A stretch of 64,000 bases of DNA, taken from Halobacteriovoraceae bacterium. Its GTDB lineage: Bacteria; Bdellovibrionota; Bacteriovoracia; Bacteriovoracales; Bacteriovoracaceae. The DNA lies in assembly GCA_002707495.1 (NCBI GenBank), contig PAMZ01000010.1:1-64000 (forward strand), written 5' to 3'. The stretch's first letter is position 1. Each line of letters begins with the position of its first letter. Below are positions 25,584-34,748 of this stretch, one piece after another. Position numbers and translations under genes: made by a program. The notes below the pieces were generated by a model that was given only the letters and a program-made list of their open reading frames with translations, made no database searches and was not told where the DNA came from.

Positions 25584-25830
25584 AACAAACCTCACTTTCG
25601 CAGCAACAACAATTTCAGCTTAACATGGGATTTGGGGTCTCTTATAAGTACGCAATACCTCTTAAAAAATTGACCACTCTTCTGGCCAATCAGCTTTCTA
25701 GATACCTCAGGCATTGTCCAAAAAATGGCAGAGTGCTTAAATATTAAACACGATAAAGCCTTCCAAGCCTCTGATTTGACGAAAAAATCCATGGCATTTC
25801 GATTGCTTAATATATAGATGCGGAGGATAT

Positions 25831-26190
25831 ATGAAAAACCCTATTCAAAAAATTACCTTATTAGCTGTTTTCTGTTTCGTGATGATTCCAGGAGCCTTAG
25901 TCTCGCTACATCTAGATCAAATCAGTGAAGTCTCCGCTTTTATGAACTTCGCTGTCATCTTTACTATGATAATCTTCGCTCTTATGACTCTTGAGACCTT
26001 AAGAAGAATGACCGCGAATGAAAATATAGATTTTAATCAACAAAAAATTGATATCCTTCACTCATCTTTTATTTTAATGGATGGAAATGGCGAGTACATT
26101 GCTTCTCAAGACGAAGTCCAAAGTCTTGAGGACGTACATTTCAACTACCAAGTGAAGGAGAATCCTGACAACGAACGACCTCTAAACTAA
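25831..26190 (+). CDS. Small membrane protein of unknown function
   Basis: 119 residues with TM segments at about 8-28 and 33-57, then about 60 soluble residues (HSSFILMDGNGEYIASQDE). A good ribosome binding site (GGAGG) precedes the ATG. The soluble part mildly recalls a very short PAS- or sensor-like module but is too short to assign. Its stop overlaps by four bases that of the convergent response regulator gene. Confidence 0.6.
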   Translation: MKNPIQKITLLAVFCFVMIPGALVSLHLDQISEVSAFMNFAVIFTMIIFALMTLETLRRMTANENIDFNQQKIDILHSSFILMDGNGEYIASQDEVQSLEDVHFNYQVKENPDNERPLN

Positions 26191-26891
26191 GAGTCAAATT
26201 GGTAACCTACCGCTCTTTTTGATTTAAAATGTTGAGGAGACTTAGGCTCAGTTTCAAAGTATTTTCTAAGTCTCACTATAAAGTTGTCTATCGTTCTAGA
26301 ATTCGCATCAATGGAATAGCCAAAAGCATTTTCCAGTAAGAATTTTCTTGATAGGGCCTTGCCTTTATTCTGATAGAGAACCTTAATTAATTTAAGTTCT
26401 TGAACAGTCAGATCAATAATATTTCCCTCAGCATTTAAAGCAGATCTTTGCTCAAAATCAACCCAGCACTTTCCAAACTCAATTTTACTGGGAATTTCAT
26501 TGCTTAATTCATTGGCTTCACTCGACCAGTCTGAACGCTGCAAAACCCTTTCAATCCTAAGTAGGAATTCATCTAGATTAAAGGGTTTTGACATATAATC
26601 GTCGACTCCCTTTTTTAAGCATCTGATTTTATCCTCTACAGCACTTTTAGCGGAAAGGATTAATATGGGTACACGATCATCAAAAAGTCTTATCTCTTCT
26701 AAAACTTTAAAACCGTCCATTTCAGGTAGCATGAGGTCTAAAATAATAAGGTCAGGCTTAAAACTCCTCCATACTTTTAACCCTTTAATACCATCACTTG
26801 CAATTTCTACTTGATAATTATTGAGACTCAGATTTAGTCTTAAACCTTCAGCGAGATGTTTTTCATCTTCTATGACTAAGATCTTTTTCAT
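26187..26891 (-). CDS. OmpR-family response regulator
   Basis: 234 residues: receiver domain (1 to about 118) with acidic pocket E8-D9-E10, phospho-acceptor D52 (LDLMLPEMDG) and the conserved Lys in ILSAKS. It continues with a winged-helix DNA-binding domain (about 135-232; RTIDNFIVRLRKYF). The ATG overlaps the stop of the histidine kinase gene by ATGA, so the two are translated together. Upstream on the same strand is a fatty-acid desaturase, a likely target or operon partner. Confidence 0.95.
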   Translation of the reverse strand: MKKILVIEDEKHLAEGLRLNLSLNNYQVEIASDGIKGLKVWRSFKPDLIILDLMLPEMDGFKVLEEIRLFDDRVPILILSAKSAVEDKIRCLKKGVDDYMSKPFNLDEFLLRIERVLQRSDWSSEANELSNEIPSKIEFGKCWVDFEQRSALNAEGNIIDLTVQELKLIKVLYQNKGKALSRKFLLENAFGYSIDANSRTIDNFIVRLRKYFETEPKSPQHFKSKRAVGYQFDS

Positions 26892-27802
26892 TTTTTGTCC
26901 CTATTTTTATGAGCAAATTTGATAATGATCGATGTTCCCTTACCGAGCCCTTCACTTTGCGCAAAGATCTCACCTTTATGCATTTTTATAATATTGTGTG
27001 AGATATATAGCCCTAGGCCAGAGCCTTTCGTAGTTTTACCAACCTGGTAGAGCTTTTTAAAAATATTTTTCAACTCATGCTTCTCGATCCCAATTCCATT
27101 GTCTTTAAATTCAAGCTTAAGAAATTGTTTTTCTTGATAGATTTTAATTGTAAGTTTCGGCTCAGATGAACCCTTGTAGTGTATCGCGTTCGTGAGAATG
27201 TTCATAAGCACGACTTCAAAAAGCTCTCTATCAATTGAGTACAAGCTTGAGTCAACCTCACTTTGAATTTCGATATTAAGTTCGGAGAAATACTGTGGGT
27301 TCTTTTCTAAAAAATCTCTCACAAATTTCTCAAGATCAATCGTTTGAATAGAAGTTAGTTTAGGTCGCTCTTCGAGCTTTGAGAGATTGAGAATTTGGTT
27401 CACATTGAGAGCAAGCCTTTCCGTATCCTGTAACATAAAATCGATATATTTGACTTGTTCAATTCTTGGAAGTTCATATTTTTTAAATGTATCTAGATAA
27501 AGCCTTAAGCTTGCAATAGGCGTTTTAAGTTCGTGGGTAAATCCATTGATGAAGTTCTGTTGAAAGCGATAGAGCTTAATCAGCTTTTGATAATAAATAA
27601 AAATGAGAAGGACTCCAAAAATAATTCCCACCATTAAAATTGATACGAGAAGAATTAAAACCCATGTCTGCATGTCGAAGAAACGACTTGGGTCAACATT
27701 GTATTTAAGTACAAAATTTGTAAGGGCATCACTTACCTGAAGATAAGAGCGAATAAATAAAACGAACGCCCCTCCGATAGCAACAAGAGTTACCACAAAC
27801 AC
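26888..27802 (-). CDS. Membrane histidine kinase; start probably further upstream
   Basis: 304 residues from a GTG at 27802. TM1 (about 3-18), a short outside loop (about 27 residues) and TM2 (about 45-70) are followed by the HisKA H-box with H90 (THELKTP), then N box (NILTNAIHY), G1 (FKDNGIGIE) and G2 (GSGLGLYIS). With so small an outer loop it more likely senses the membrane or a TM partner than a large ligand. The GTG has no ribosome binding site. An in-frame ATT at 27836-27838 sits eight bases after GGAGGAGA and would add 12 residues that complete the N-terminus before TM1. Confidence 0.92.
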   Translation of the reverse strand: MFVVTLVAIGGAFVLFIRSYLQVSDALTNFVLKYNVDPSRFFDMQTWVLILLVSILMVGIIFGVLLIFIYYQKLIKLYRFQQNFINGFTHELKTPIASLRLYLDTFKKYELPRIEQVKYIDFMLQDTERLALNVNQILNLSKLEERPKLTSIQTIDLEKFVRDFLEKNPQYFSELNIEIQSEVDSSLYSIDRELFEVVLMNILTNAIHYKGSSEPKLTIKIYQEKQFLKLEFKDNGIGIEKHELKNIFKKLYQVGKTTKGSGLGLYISHNIIKMHKGEIFAQSEGLGKGTSIIIKFAHKNRDKK

Positions 27803-27902
27803 CGAGATAGGGTGAAAGATATATCGGGTAGTTAAAATACTGATCTCCTCCGTTTAATAGATTAAGTGTTAATTAAACACAAAGTAGATCAATTTAAAAG
27901 AG

Positions 27903-28925
27903 TTAAGAAGCTTTCACTGCGGCCATAAGTGGCTCTGCCGTGCTCTGCTTTGCCTCTTTAAATGTGAGTAAACGTCCAGTATCTTCATCATATAAATGAA
28001 GATTATAGCAGCGTGCAATATCTTTTAGAGTAATCGTAAGCTCTTCTATGTGAAAGTATTCTTGTTCTCTATAACATCTTTCCAGTTCATAATTAGGAAT
28101 CATAGGACTTAGATGATGAATATGATGAAAACCAATATTTCCTGAAGCCCATTGCAAGAACCTTGGAAGTTTCAAATAACTACTTCCATAAACTGCTGCA
28201 GTTTCATAATCCCAATCTTGAGTTCGACTCCAATACACACCTTCAAATTGATGTTGCACATAGAAAAGTGCGATCCCTAAAGCTCCTCCAAACATGACTA
28301 AAGATAATTGATAGATCAAAAAGAACTCAAGACTTGTAACGGAGCTTATCAACGCCCCCATTAAAAGAATTCCTAAATTAGTCATATAAACACTTCTTCT
28401 TTCTTTTTTTCCATCAAGGCTAGTGGTAAATCGATGCATGACTATGAAGTTATAGATTGTTCCAACTGTTAGCATGAAAGCTGGAAAGCGATAGAGACGA
28501 TAAAAGAGTTGTTTTCCCCAACTTGAATCGTTGTACTCTTGCAAAGTTAAAGTCCAGACATCCCCTCGACCTCTTTTTTCTAAATTTCCAGAAGTTTTGT
28601 GATGGTCAGCATGCTCAAAAGCCCATTGGTGGTAAGGGGTAAAAGTAATCACACCGCAAATCGTTCCCCAAAAATCTCTCTCTTTTTTCTTTTTAAAATA
28701 TGATCCATGTCCACAATCATGAAGAATGATAAAGAGTCTCAAAAATGCGGGTTGAGCCAGCAAGGCCACAGCTATTGTTAACCAGACAGAATACTGGAAA
28801 GCTTCGTAAGCTAGAAACCAAAATCCAATAAAAAGAGTGAAGCTATTAATTATCTGCCAATAGCTTTTAAGTCGATTTGGTTGTTGATAAGGCTTAATCA
28901 TTGTTGCCCAGTTTATTTTTTTCAT
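27903..28925 (-). CDS. Acyl-lipid fatty-acid desaturase (delta-12/omega-6-like)
   Basis: Integral membrane di-iron desaturase of about 340 residues. The three histidine boxes are HDCGH, HADHH and HHIHH (NIGFHHIHHLSP), among four or more hydrophobic segments. It inserts double bonds into membrane fatty acids. ATG 28925 is preferred over 28940 because AGGGGGA lies just before it. The histidine kinase and response regulator follow in the same direction within 65-100 bases, reminiscent of des-desKR of Bacillus subtilis. Confidence 0.9.
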   Translation of the reverse strand: MKKINWATMIKPYQQPNRLKSYWQIINSFTLFIGFWFLAYEAFQYSVWLTIAVALLAQPAFLRLFIILHDCGHGSYFKKKKERDFWGTICGVITFTPYHQWAFEHADHHKTSGNLEKRGRGDVWTLTLQEYNDSSWGKQLFYRLYRFPAFMLTVGTIYNFIVMHRFTTSLDGKKERRSVYMTNLGILLMGALISSVTSLEFFLIYQLSLVMFGGALGIALFYVQHQFEGVYWSRTQDWDYETAAVYGSSYLKLPRFLQWASGNIGFHHIHHLSPMIPNYELERCYREQEYFHIEELTITLKDIARCYNLHLYDEDTGRLLTFKEAKQSTAEPLMAAVKAS

Positions 28926-29104
28926 ATATCCCCCTGGCATTATTATTCTAGAATTAAAGAGGGCGTTCGGGGGAAATGCTCAGGACTTTTACGGTTGTTT
29001 TACAATTGAAATCGCCTAAAAATTTTGGCAAAAATATTCGAAATCAAGCCTCGAAAGCAGCCTAAAGACTTGAAATCACTGAGTTAAAGCTTTTCTCTGA
29101 TTAA

Positions 29105-29117
29105 TTAACCAGGTTAA
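29105..29117. promoter_or_regulatory. Palindrome in the desaturase-lipoprotein intergenic region
   Basis: TTAACC-a-GGTTAA, a perfect 6-bp inverted repeat with one-base centre, 16 bases before the lipoprotein ATG. It could be an operator for either divergent gene; no regulator is assigned. Confidence 0.3.
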
Positions 29118-29133
29118 AGACTACGATATATTT

Positions 29134-29991
29134 ATGAAAATAGCTTTACTCGCTCTCCTATTATCCGTCGTCGCCTGTCGCCCTCCTCAAGAAGAGACGG
29201 ACTACTCACAGCTAGAGGTCACTGCCGGTCCTGGGTTTACTGAAGATGAAGTTAAAGATGCACTTGAAAATGCAAAAATTACTTGTGAGCAAGCAGCTAG
29301 TTCTGGAAGACTTCAACAAAGAGTGGAGCAAGTTGTCTTTCCGGCCACAAGAGATTGTGAATTTAATGAATCAGCTGATGATAACGAATTTTGGGAAATC
29401 AATGATCAATTGAATGGACCTAGAAAAAATGACAGAATAAGAGCGGCAATAAAACAAGACAGAAGTCTAAGTCTTCCAGCTGGAAGTACTCTTTGTGATA
29501 TTGAGTTTGATTTTCCTACGCAATCTATGAAGTATGATGATGAAATTCTTTTATTACTAAATAATTATGTACTCTTTATGAGCACTGATTACTCCACTGA
29601 TTCTTCTTATTCTCAATATCAATCTGAAGGTCTAAGAATAAATTCACAGGGACTCGTTGAATTTAAATGGCTCGATGAAAATAACTCCGCAAACGATCTT
29701 TATAATTTAGATTATGGTCATAATAAAGCGCCAAAATTTTGCCAAGGAATTAATCCCAATCAAAGTGATTATGACGATATTTGTGAGATTCCGGCCACTG
29801 AAACTACCGGACAGTTTAAGTTGGATATCCCTAAATCAGACATTGTGACTATGGGAGCTTTAAAATTTGATGAATCTAGTTCTTTAAGTGATCTTGACTT
29901 CAGCTTCGTCTCAACAGGAGATAACGATGATGGAGACTGTGAACACGATGAGTTTTACTTTAATGTAACAGTTATTTACTCAGATAACTAA
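29134..29991 (+). CDS. Lipoprotein of unknown function
   Basis: 285 residues with a lipobox (LLLSVVAC, Cys 15), so exported and lipid-anchored. The mature part is acidic and Asn/Asp/Ser-rich with scattered cysteines (ITCEQA, TRDCEF, LCDIEF, FCQG, DICEIP, GDCEHD), likely disulphide-bonded. No domain recognised. Divergent from the desaturase and upstream of the subtilisin, from which 124 bases separate it. Confidence 0.7.
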   Translation: MKIALLALLLSVVACRPPQEETDYSQLEVTAGPGFTEDEVKDALENAKITCEQAASSGRLQQRVEQVVFPATRDCEFNESADDNEFWEINDQLNGPRKNDRIRAAIKQDRSLSLPAGSTLCDIEFDFPTQSMKYDDEILLLLNNYVLFMSTDYSTDSSYSQYQSEGLRINSQGLVEFKWLDENNSANDLYNLDYGHNKAPKFCQGINPNQSDYDDICEIPATETTGQFKLDIPKSDIVTMGALKFDESSSLSDLDFSFVSTGDNDDGDCEHDEFYFNVTVIYSDN

Positions 29992-30115
29992 GAAGCTTAT
30001 CTAGCTTCGATCTAGGCAAATAATGCCAAGCACCATGTTAGCTCTGCTACAATTATCTTAAGAGACTTTATTTTAAATTGCCTAGGATTGGCACACAGAA
30101 CAAAAGGATTCGTTT

Positions 30116-31279
30116 ATGAAGATCATCGCAGGATTATTGCTTCTAAGTACGATCGCCCAAGCTGAAGTTCCAGCAAACACCGGAGAGCTACTCTATCAAA
30201 TTAAGCCGGCTTTCCAAAAATCAGGACAAACAGATTATATCAGAGTTCATAGGCCCAGAGTGAATTCAGATCTTGATGAGATAAAGCAAAAGATGATCGA
30301 CTCAGGACGTTTTACTTTTGTCGATTACAATACAATTGAATCTCATGACGTCGACCTAGAGTCTGAAGAGGCCCAAAAACTAAAAGTGGATGATCCTAAG
30401 TTTCAAAGACAGTGGCAACATGAAAAAGTGGAAACTCTCAAAGCCTGGGACACGACTCGAGGAGACAATTCTATTTTGGTGGGAGTTTGTGACTCGGGAG
30501 TTGAAAGATTGCACGAAGATTTAAAAGGAAGAGTGCTAACAAAAGGGTACGATTTTATCGACCTCGATACCGACGCCAATCCGGTTACATCTCACGGAAC
30601 TTTTGTTGCTGGACTTATTGCGGCGACAGCTTCAAACACTCTAGGTGGTGCAGGAGTTTCTCCTAATGTAAAAATCTTGCCTTTAAGAATTACAAACTCA
30701 AAAGGTATTACCTCGATGAAGATCATTACTGACTGTATTAAATTCGCTGCTGATGCAGGTGCAAGAGTTATTAATGTTAGCTTTACGGGAATTCAGAATC
30801 GAAGTGTTGAAGCTGCTGGAAGATACGCTCGCTCACGAGGTGCACTTTTAGTTTACTCTGCAGGTAATCAGGGTATCAATCGCTCAAAATGGCCTGACCA
30901 TAGAAATGTTGTTGCAGTAGGTGCAACGAATATTAATGATCAACGCTGGACCTATCGAACTGAAGACTCAAGTGGTGGATCAAATTATGGCCCTTTCATA
31001 GACCTGGTAGCCCCTGGGCATAATGTCTATTCAACTACAACCTATGTCACTCATAACCAAGGTAGCCATCCCTATCGAAGTGGAAGCGGAACGTCTTATT
31101 CAGCTCCCATCGTCGCGGGAATTGCAGCACTTATCTATTCTATCAATCCAAATTTATCGGCAAGTGAAGTGGAGAGAATTCTTAAAAACTCTGCTGATCA
31201 AATTGGAAACCAATACACCTTTGGTGCTGGTAGAGTTAATGCCTACCAGGCAGTTCAAATGGCGATTCAAACTTTGTAA
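30116..31279 (+). CDS. Secreted subtilisin-like serine protease (S8)
   Basis: 387 residues: signal peptide (about 1-16), a propeptide of about 80 residues with inhibitor-I9-like pattern, then the S8 domain from about 100. The catalytic triad is D126 (GVCDSGVERLHEDL), H160 (SHGTFVAG) and S327 (GSGTSYSAPIVAG), with oxyanion N251 (SAGNQG). All active-site residues are present, so it should be an active extracellular or periplasmic endoprotease. It ends three bases before the convergent 172-residue gene. Confidence 0.95.
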   Translation: MKIIAGLLLLSTIAQAEVPANTGELLYQIKPAFQKSGQTDYIRVHRPRVNSDLDEIKQKMIDSGRFTFVDYNTIESHDVDLESEEAQKLKVDDPKFQRQWQHEKVETLKAWDTTRGDNSILVGVCDSGVERLHEDLKGRVLTKGYDFIDLDTDANPVTSHGTFVAGLIAATASNTLGGAGVSPNVKILPLRITNSKGITSMKIITDCIKFAADAGARVINVSFTGIQNRSVEAAGRYARSRGALLVYSAGNQGINRSKWPDHRNVVAVGATNINDQRWTYRTEDSSGGSNYGPFIDLVAPGHNVYSTTTYVTHNQGSHPYRSGSGTSYSAPIVAGIAALIYSINPNLSASEVERILKNSADQIGNQYTFGAGRVNAYQAVQMAIQTL

Positions 31280-31281
31280 AA

Positions 31282-31800
31282 TTATTTGGCCCGAAGTTTT
31301 CTCACTTCGGGCATTTCCAGTTTTCGTTTGAAGGCTATATTTTCAAAATTATCACAACTCGCTTTATCTAAGACATAATTCACAAACTTTAAAAGACATC
31401 CTGGCTTTAGAGGAAGACCATCGAATTCCGCCTTCTCAGAGAGCTCTATCACGTGAACAGGATGAGACTCCTCAATACTGAAGGCTATCTTAGCAGCTTG
31501 GTAGAATTCAAATTGAGCAAACTCAAAATTATTAAAGGTCTCAATCCCTATAATTTTATCTTCCTCAAAATAGACTTTCGTATTTTTAGGCCAATTCCCC
31601 TCACCAAACTGCAGGCTCTCGTTCAAAATAAAAATAGGCTCCCCAGAATCACTCATTTCAAACCCAGTTCCTTTGGGCCAGACTACCCCAGCCTTCTCCA
31701 CAGCATTTTCAAGCTGTTGTGAGCGAGGCCATTTTCGATATATATAGTGTCCAGCAGTTATCAGAGCTAAGCCCCCAATAATACATAATAATTTCTTCAT
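31282..31800 (-). CDS. Membrane-anchored protein of unknown function
   Basis: 172 residues with one N-terminal hydrophobic segment (about 3-20, KKLLCIIGGLALITAGHYIY) followed by a basic residue cluster, so either an uncleaved anchor or signal. The rest is a soluble beta-rich domain with repeated WPKGTGF / WPKNTKV phrases that suggest a two-fold internal repeat in which each half reads hydrophobic-WPKGT-x-F/V. Two cysteines near the C-terminus (PGCLL, ASCDNF). Family not recognised. Confidence 0.65.
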   Translation of the reverse strand: MKKLLCIIGGLALITAGHYIYRKWPRSQQLENAVEKAGVVWPKGTGFEMSDSGEPIFILNESLQFGEGNWPKNTKVYFEEDKIIGIETFNNFEFAQFEFYQAAKIAFSIEESHPVHVIELSEKAEFDGLPLKPGCLLKFVNYVLDKASCDNFENIAFKRKLEMPEVRKLRAK

Positions 31801-31887
31801 AGGACTATTCTACACATGATTTTCAGATAGGAAATAATTTTATGGCTACTTGCACAAAAACCAAGGCTGGGCTATTAAATCTTCATT

Positions 31888-32952
31888 ATGATCAAGGGTA
31901 TTGGACTATCGTCGTTGCTGATTTCAGCATTATTTTCTACTTCTGCATTCGCCATTAGAAATGGTGTTTCCGGAAGGCATTTTTCTGAAAAAAACTACAC
32001 TGTTGAGTTTTCCATAGATCGTGGCAGAGACATTGAAGGTGTTTGTTCTGGAGTCAGAATCCATCAAAATTATGCTCTAACTGCGGCTCATTGTTTTGAG
32101 GGAGTCAGCTCCACTAGATCTTTTGAGACAAAATACTATGATTCTCGTGGACGCCGACGAGAGGTTAATCCAACAATAAGCGATGTCATTATATTTGACA
32201 CAGTATTAGAAAGAGAGCTTGCTTTAGTTCCTCTAGGTAATCCAACAGATGATTTCACTCCTCCTGTTATTTTTAAAGGGAATTATACTCCCTCAACAAT
32301 AAGATTTTATGGATATGGGATGCGAAGAAGTGGAACCTTTGGGGGCCTTCAAACCGCAACTTTGAACTGGGCGCATGTTTTAAGTAATAGTAGAGGAAGA
32401 TTTATTGTCACCTCTCCTGGAATTGGTGATGCTCATCCCTGCCCTGGTGACAGTGGAGGACCTCTATTTAAAGAAGTAGACGGAGAACAACACTTGGCAG
32501 GAATCATAAGTTTTGTGAGAAAGTCTGACGGAATTATGGGCGATGATAGAGAAAGAGTCTGCCGCCAAGCGGATAGGGCCTTTTTTATTCCCCTGCAAGA
32601 CCATTTAGATTTTCTCGAAACATATTTTGAAGTTGCTACAACTCCACAGCCAGAGCCAGTTATTTCTGTGATCGCTGAGCCGACAGCTGAAGATTTAGAA
32701 CCAGTTTCTGTGGCATCACCTGTAGAAGTTATAGAGTCCGAAGAAGTTATTGAGCCTGAACTAGCTCCTGAAACTGAAGAAGCGACTGAGCCTGAAGTAC
32801 CTGCCGAGTCCGAGGAAGCGACTGAACTAGAAAAGCCTGTTGATACTGAAGATGATCAAGAGGAAACTGAGTCTGTTGAGGAAGATGAAGCGACAAACCT
32901 AGCTGAAAATGAAACAAGTCCCTCTTCTGAACCTGTTTTAACGGAAGAGTAG
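31888..32952 (+). CDS. Secreted trypsin-like protease (S1) with acidic tail
   Basis: 354 residues: signal peptide (about 1-22), S1 domain to about 250, then a Glu/Pro/Thr-rich tail of about 100 residues with approximate repeats (ETEEATEPEVPAESEEATE). H68 (TAAHC) and S189 (GDSGGP) are present. At the expected Asp position (normally DIALV) the protein has E110 (ERELALV), an unusual Asp-to-Glu change that may lower activity. The last 97 bases overlap the convergent thioesterase-like gene, so the acidic tail is encoded opposite that protein's Ser-rich end. Confidence 0.85.
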   Translation: MIKGIGLSSLLISALFSTSAFAIRNGVSGRHFSEKNYTVEFSIDRGRDIEGVCSGVRIHQNYALTAAHCFEGVSSTRSFETKYYDSRGRRREVNPTISDVIIFDTVLERELALVPLGNPTDDFTPPVIFKGNYTPSTIRFYGYGMRRSGTFGGLQTATLNWAHVLSNSRGRFIVTSPGIGDAHPCPGDSGGPLFKEVDGEQHLAGIISFVRKSDGIMGDDRERVCRQADRAFFIPLQDHLDFLETYFEVATTPQPEPVISVIAEPTAEDLEPVSVASPVEVIESEEVIEPELAPETEEATEPEVPAESEEATELEKPVDTEDDQEETESVEEDEATNLAENETSPSSEPVLTEE

Positions 32953-33326
32953 ATTTTTATTCTTCCTGTTCCTTTGCGCTTTAACATTGTCAAAAACTTG
33001 TCTCGATCCGCCTGCTCAACTCTCGCAGTTGCATAGAAGTTATCATTTACGGGCCCTTGATATTTAATCTGGCTATCCTGAATAACGAGTGAATCGATAT
33101 GCATCTGCTCTGAATGCATTGTATGATGCACGAGTAAATACCCTGACAAAATACACAACGTATTTAAACTCCCCCCAAAGGCAGTTCCTTCATAATTAAT
33201 ATTGGTATTGAGCGGTGCTGTTAAAGTCAATTCTCGCAAACCGATTTCCGTAATATCAACTTCCATTGCAGAAACTACTGGAATCGCACTCAATAATTTG
33301 CTTTTATATTCAGATTTTAAATCCAT
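32856..33326 (-). CDS. Hotdog-fold thioesterase-like protein
   Basis: 156 residues resembling the thioesterase domain found in YiiD C-termini: NINYEGTAFGGSLNTLCILSG forms the hotdog helix entrance and later DSLVIQDSQIKYQGPV and FYATAR strands match the fold. A substrate acyl-CoA is likely but not identified. The C-terminal Ser/Thr stretch (VASSSSTDSVSS) falls in the 97-base overlap with the trypsin-like gene, so it may be the evolutionarily newer part. A cytoplasmic enzyme with no signal peptide. Confidence 0.75.
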   Translation of the reverse strand: MDLKSEYKSKLLSAIPVVSAMEVDITEIGLRELTLTAPLNTNINYEGTAFGGSLNTLCILSGYLLVHHTMHSEQMHIDSLVIQDSQIKYQGPVNDNFYATARVEQADRDKFLTMLKRKGTGRIKIYSSVKTGSEEGLVSFSARFVASSSSTDSVSS

Positions 33327-33353
33327 GCGCTCCTCCTAACGTCATGCTATACT

Positions 33354-34748
33354 ATGCCAAAGGAATCTGTCTTGAAAATACTTCTCTATTCTGAACAAGT
33401 TGATGAGGCTGAGGTCATCAAAAATATGATCTTGGCGATAAATTCAAAGCTTGAGGTATTAATTGCTGCGAATGTAAATCAAGCAATGAACTATGCTAAT
33501 GTGGATGGACCTTTCGCCCTCTACCTCCTTGATTTTGATACGCAAACAGATATCAATGCTCTGGGACTTAATTTAGTTGAAATGACTGGGAAAAGACCTC
33601 TCATCTTTTTAGGAAGAGAAGCGATTTTAAAAGATCTAGTCTCCGACGAACTTTTTCATTCTCATCAAAAGAATAATAAACTTTTAAAACCAACGACGAG
33701 AGCCGACTTTCCAACCGATCTAAAGCAGCAAATCGATACGGCAATTGAATGGGCAAGAAAAGAAGAGTTCGACGAATCCATTAAAGAAGTTGATCCCAAT
33801 GACTATCTTCCCATGAAGATAAAGTCTTTTTTCCTCTATGAGTCATTTCCTTATGATCTCTACTTAGCTATTACGACGAAATCTTATATCAAAATCATAA
33901 GCGCTGATAAAACCTATACTCATGCGACTCTTACAAAGTATTCGCGTAAAAATGTGAAATATCTTTATATTAAAAAAGATGACCAGATCAAATACTTGGA
34001 AGAAGAATCAAAAAAATGTTTGAAAGCGATGAAGTTAGCGAAACCTGAAGATAAAGGAATCTACTTACTTCTTCTAAGAGCTGTCACCATCCTTCATCAG
34101 TTTATTTTGGCCCTGGGAGTTACTGATTCTGTCCTGGTTCTAACCAACGTGATTGCAGAAACAATAGTCAATCAGTACAAATCACAAATATCTTTAAAAC
34201 CCATATTAAAATCCTATCCGACTTTTTATCAAGGAGTTGCAAGTAAAAGTTTATTAACGGCTTTTATCGCTCAGGCCATTGCTTGGAAGGTGGGATGGGA
34301 ATCAAACACGACTAAAATGAAGCTGGTAGTGTGCGCACTTTTACAAGATATAACTTTACCTGAAGAATCTATGGCAAAAGCAAATTCTCTAAAAAGTGAA
34401 TTTATCAAAGGCCATGACGCCAGAGATATAGAGGAGTACAAAGTTCACCCTTTGAAAGCTGCTGAGTTTGCTAAGCAATTTACAAATTTTCCTGATATCG
34501 ACTATATAATAGAGGCTCATCACGAACTTCCTAACCGCAAAGGTTTTCCTAATCGACCCTCTTCATCTCGCTTAACTCAAATATGTGCCGTTTTCAATGT
34601 TGCTCAACATATAGCTGCTGAGCTTGATGGAGAGAAACTTTCGGATATTTTTTTACAAAAGGTCACGCGCCCTATGATCAAAACTCATTCGGGAGGGCAT
34701 TTTAGAGATATTGTTAAAATTGCCATTTCAGAAGTTCGATTAAAATAA
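33354..34748 (+). CDS. Pseudo-receiver / degenerate HD-GYP-like protein (HD motif lost)
   Basis: 464 residues. The N-terminal 130 residues look like a receiver fold without the full acidic pocket, then comes a middle module (about 150-225), then an HDOD/HD-GYP-like helical domain (about 250-460). The HD position reads Q331-D332 (ALLQDITLPEE), while H365, H389-H390-E391 and GFP (397-399) of the GYP part are conserved. It probably cannot hydrolyse cyclic di-GMP alone and may bind it or act as a partner. It faces a convergent relative with the same domain order, end to end with no gap. Confidence 0.75.
   Translation: MPKESVLKILLYSEQVDEAEVIKNMILAINSKLEVLIAANVNQAMNYANVDGPFALYLLDFDTQTDINALGLNLVEMTGKRPLIFLGREAILKDLVSDELFHSHQKNNKLLKPTTRADFPTDLKQQIDTAIEWARKEEFDESIKEVDPNDYLPMKIKSFFLYESFPYDLYLAITTKSYIKIISADKTYTHATLTKYSRKNVKYLYIKKDDQIKYLEEESKKCLKAMKLAKPEDKGIYLLLLRAVTILHQFILALGVTDSVLVLTNVIAETIVNQYKSQISLKPILKSYPTFYQGVASKSLLTAFIAQAIAWKVGWESNTTKMKLVVCALLQDITLPEESMAKANSLKSEFIKGHDARDIEEYKVHPLKAAEFAKQFTNFPDIDYIIEAHHELPNRKGFPNRPSSSRLTQICAVFNVAQHIAAELDGEKLSDIFLQKVTRPMIKTHSGGHFRDIVKIAISEVRLK

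Noticed and set aside
25592..25792. 66-codon frame upstream of the coiled-coil gene
   Set aside because: It would overlap the true start region and lacks a signal or motif; more likely leader or intergenic sequence.
27861..27885. AT-rich inverted repeat GTGTT-aatta-AACAC between desaturase and kinase
   Set aside because: Only 5-bp arms and no T run; too weak to call a terminator or operator.
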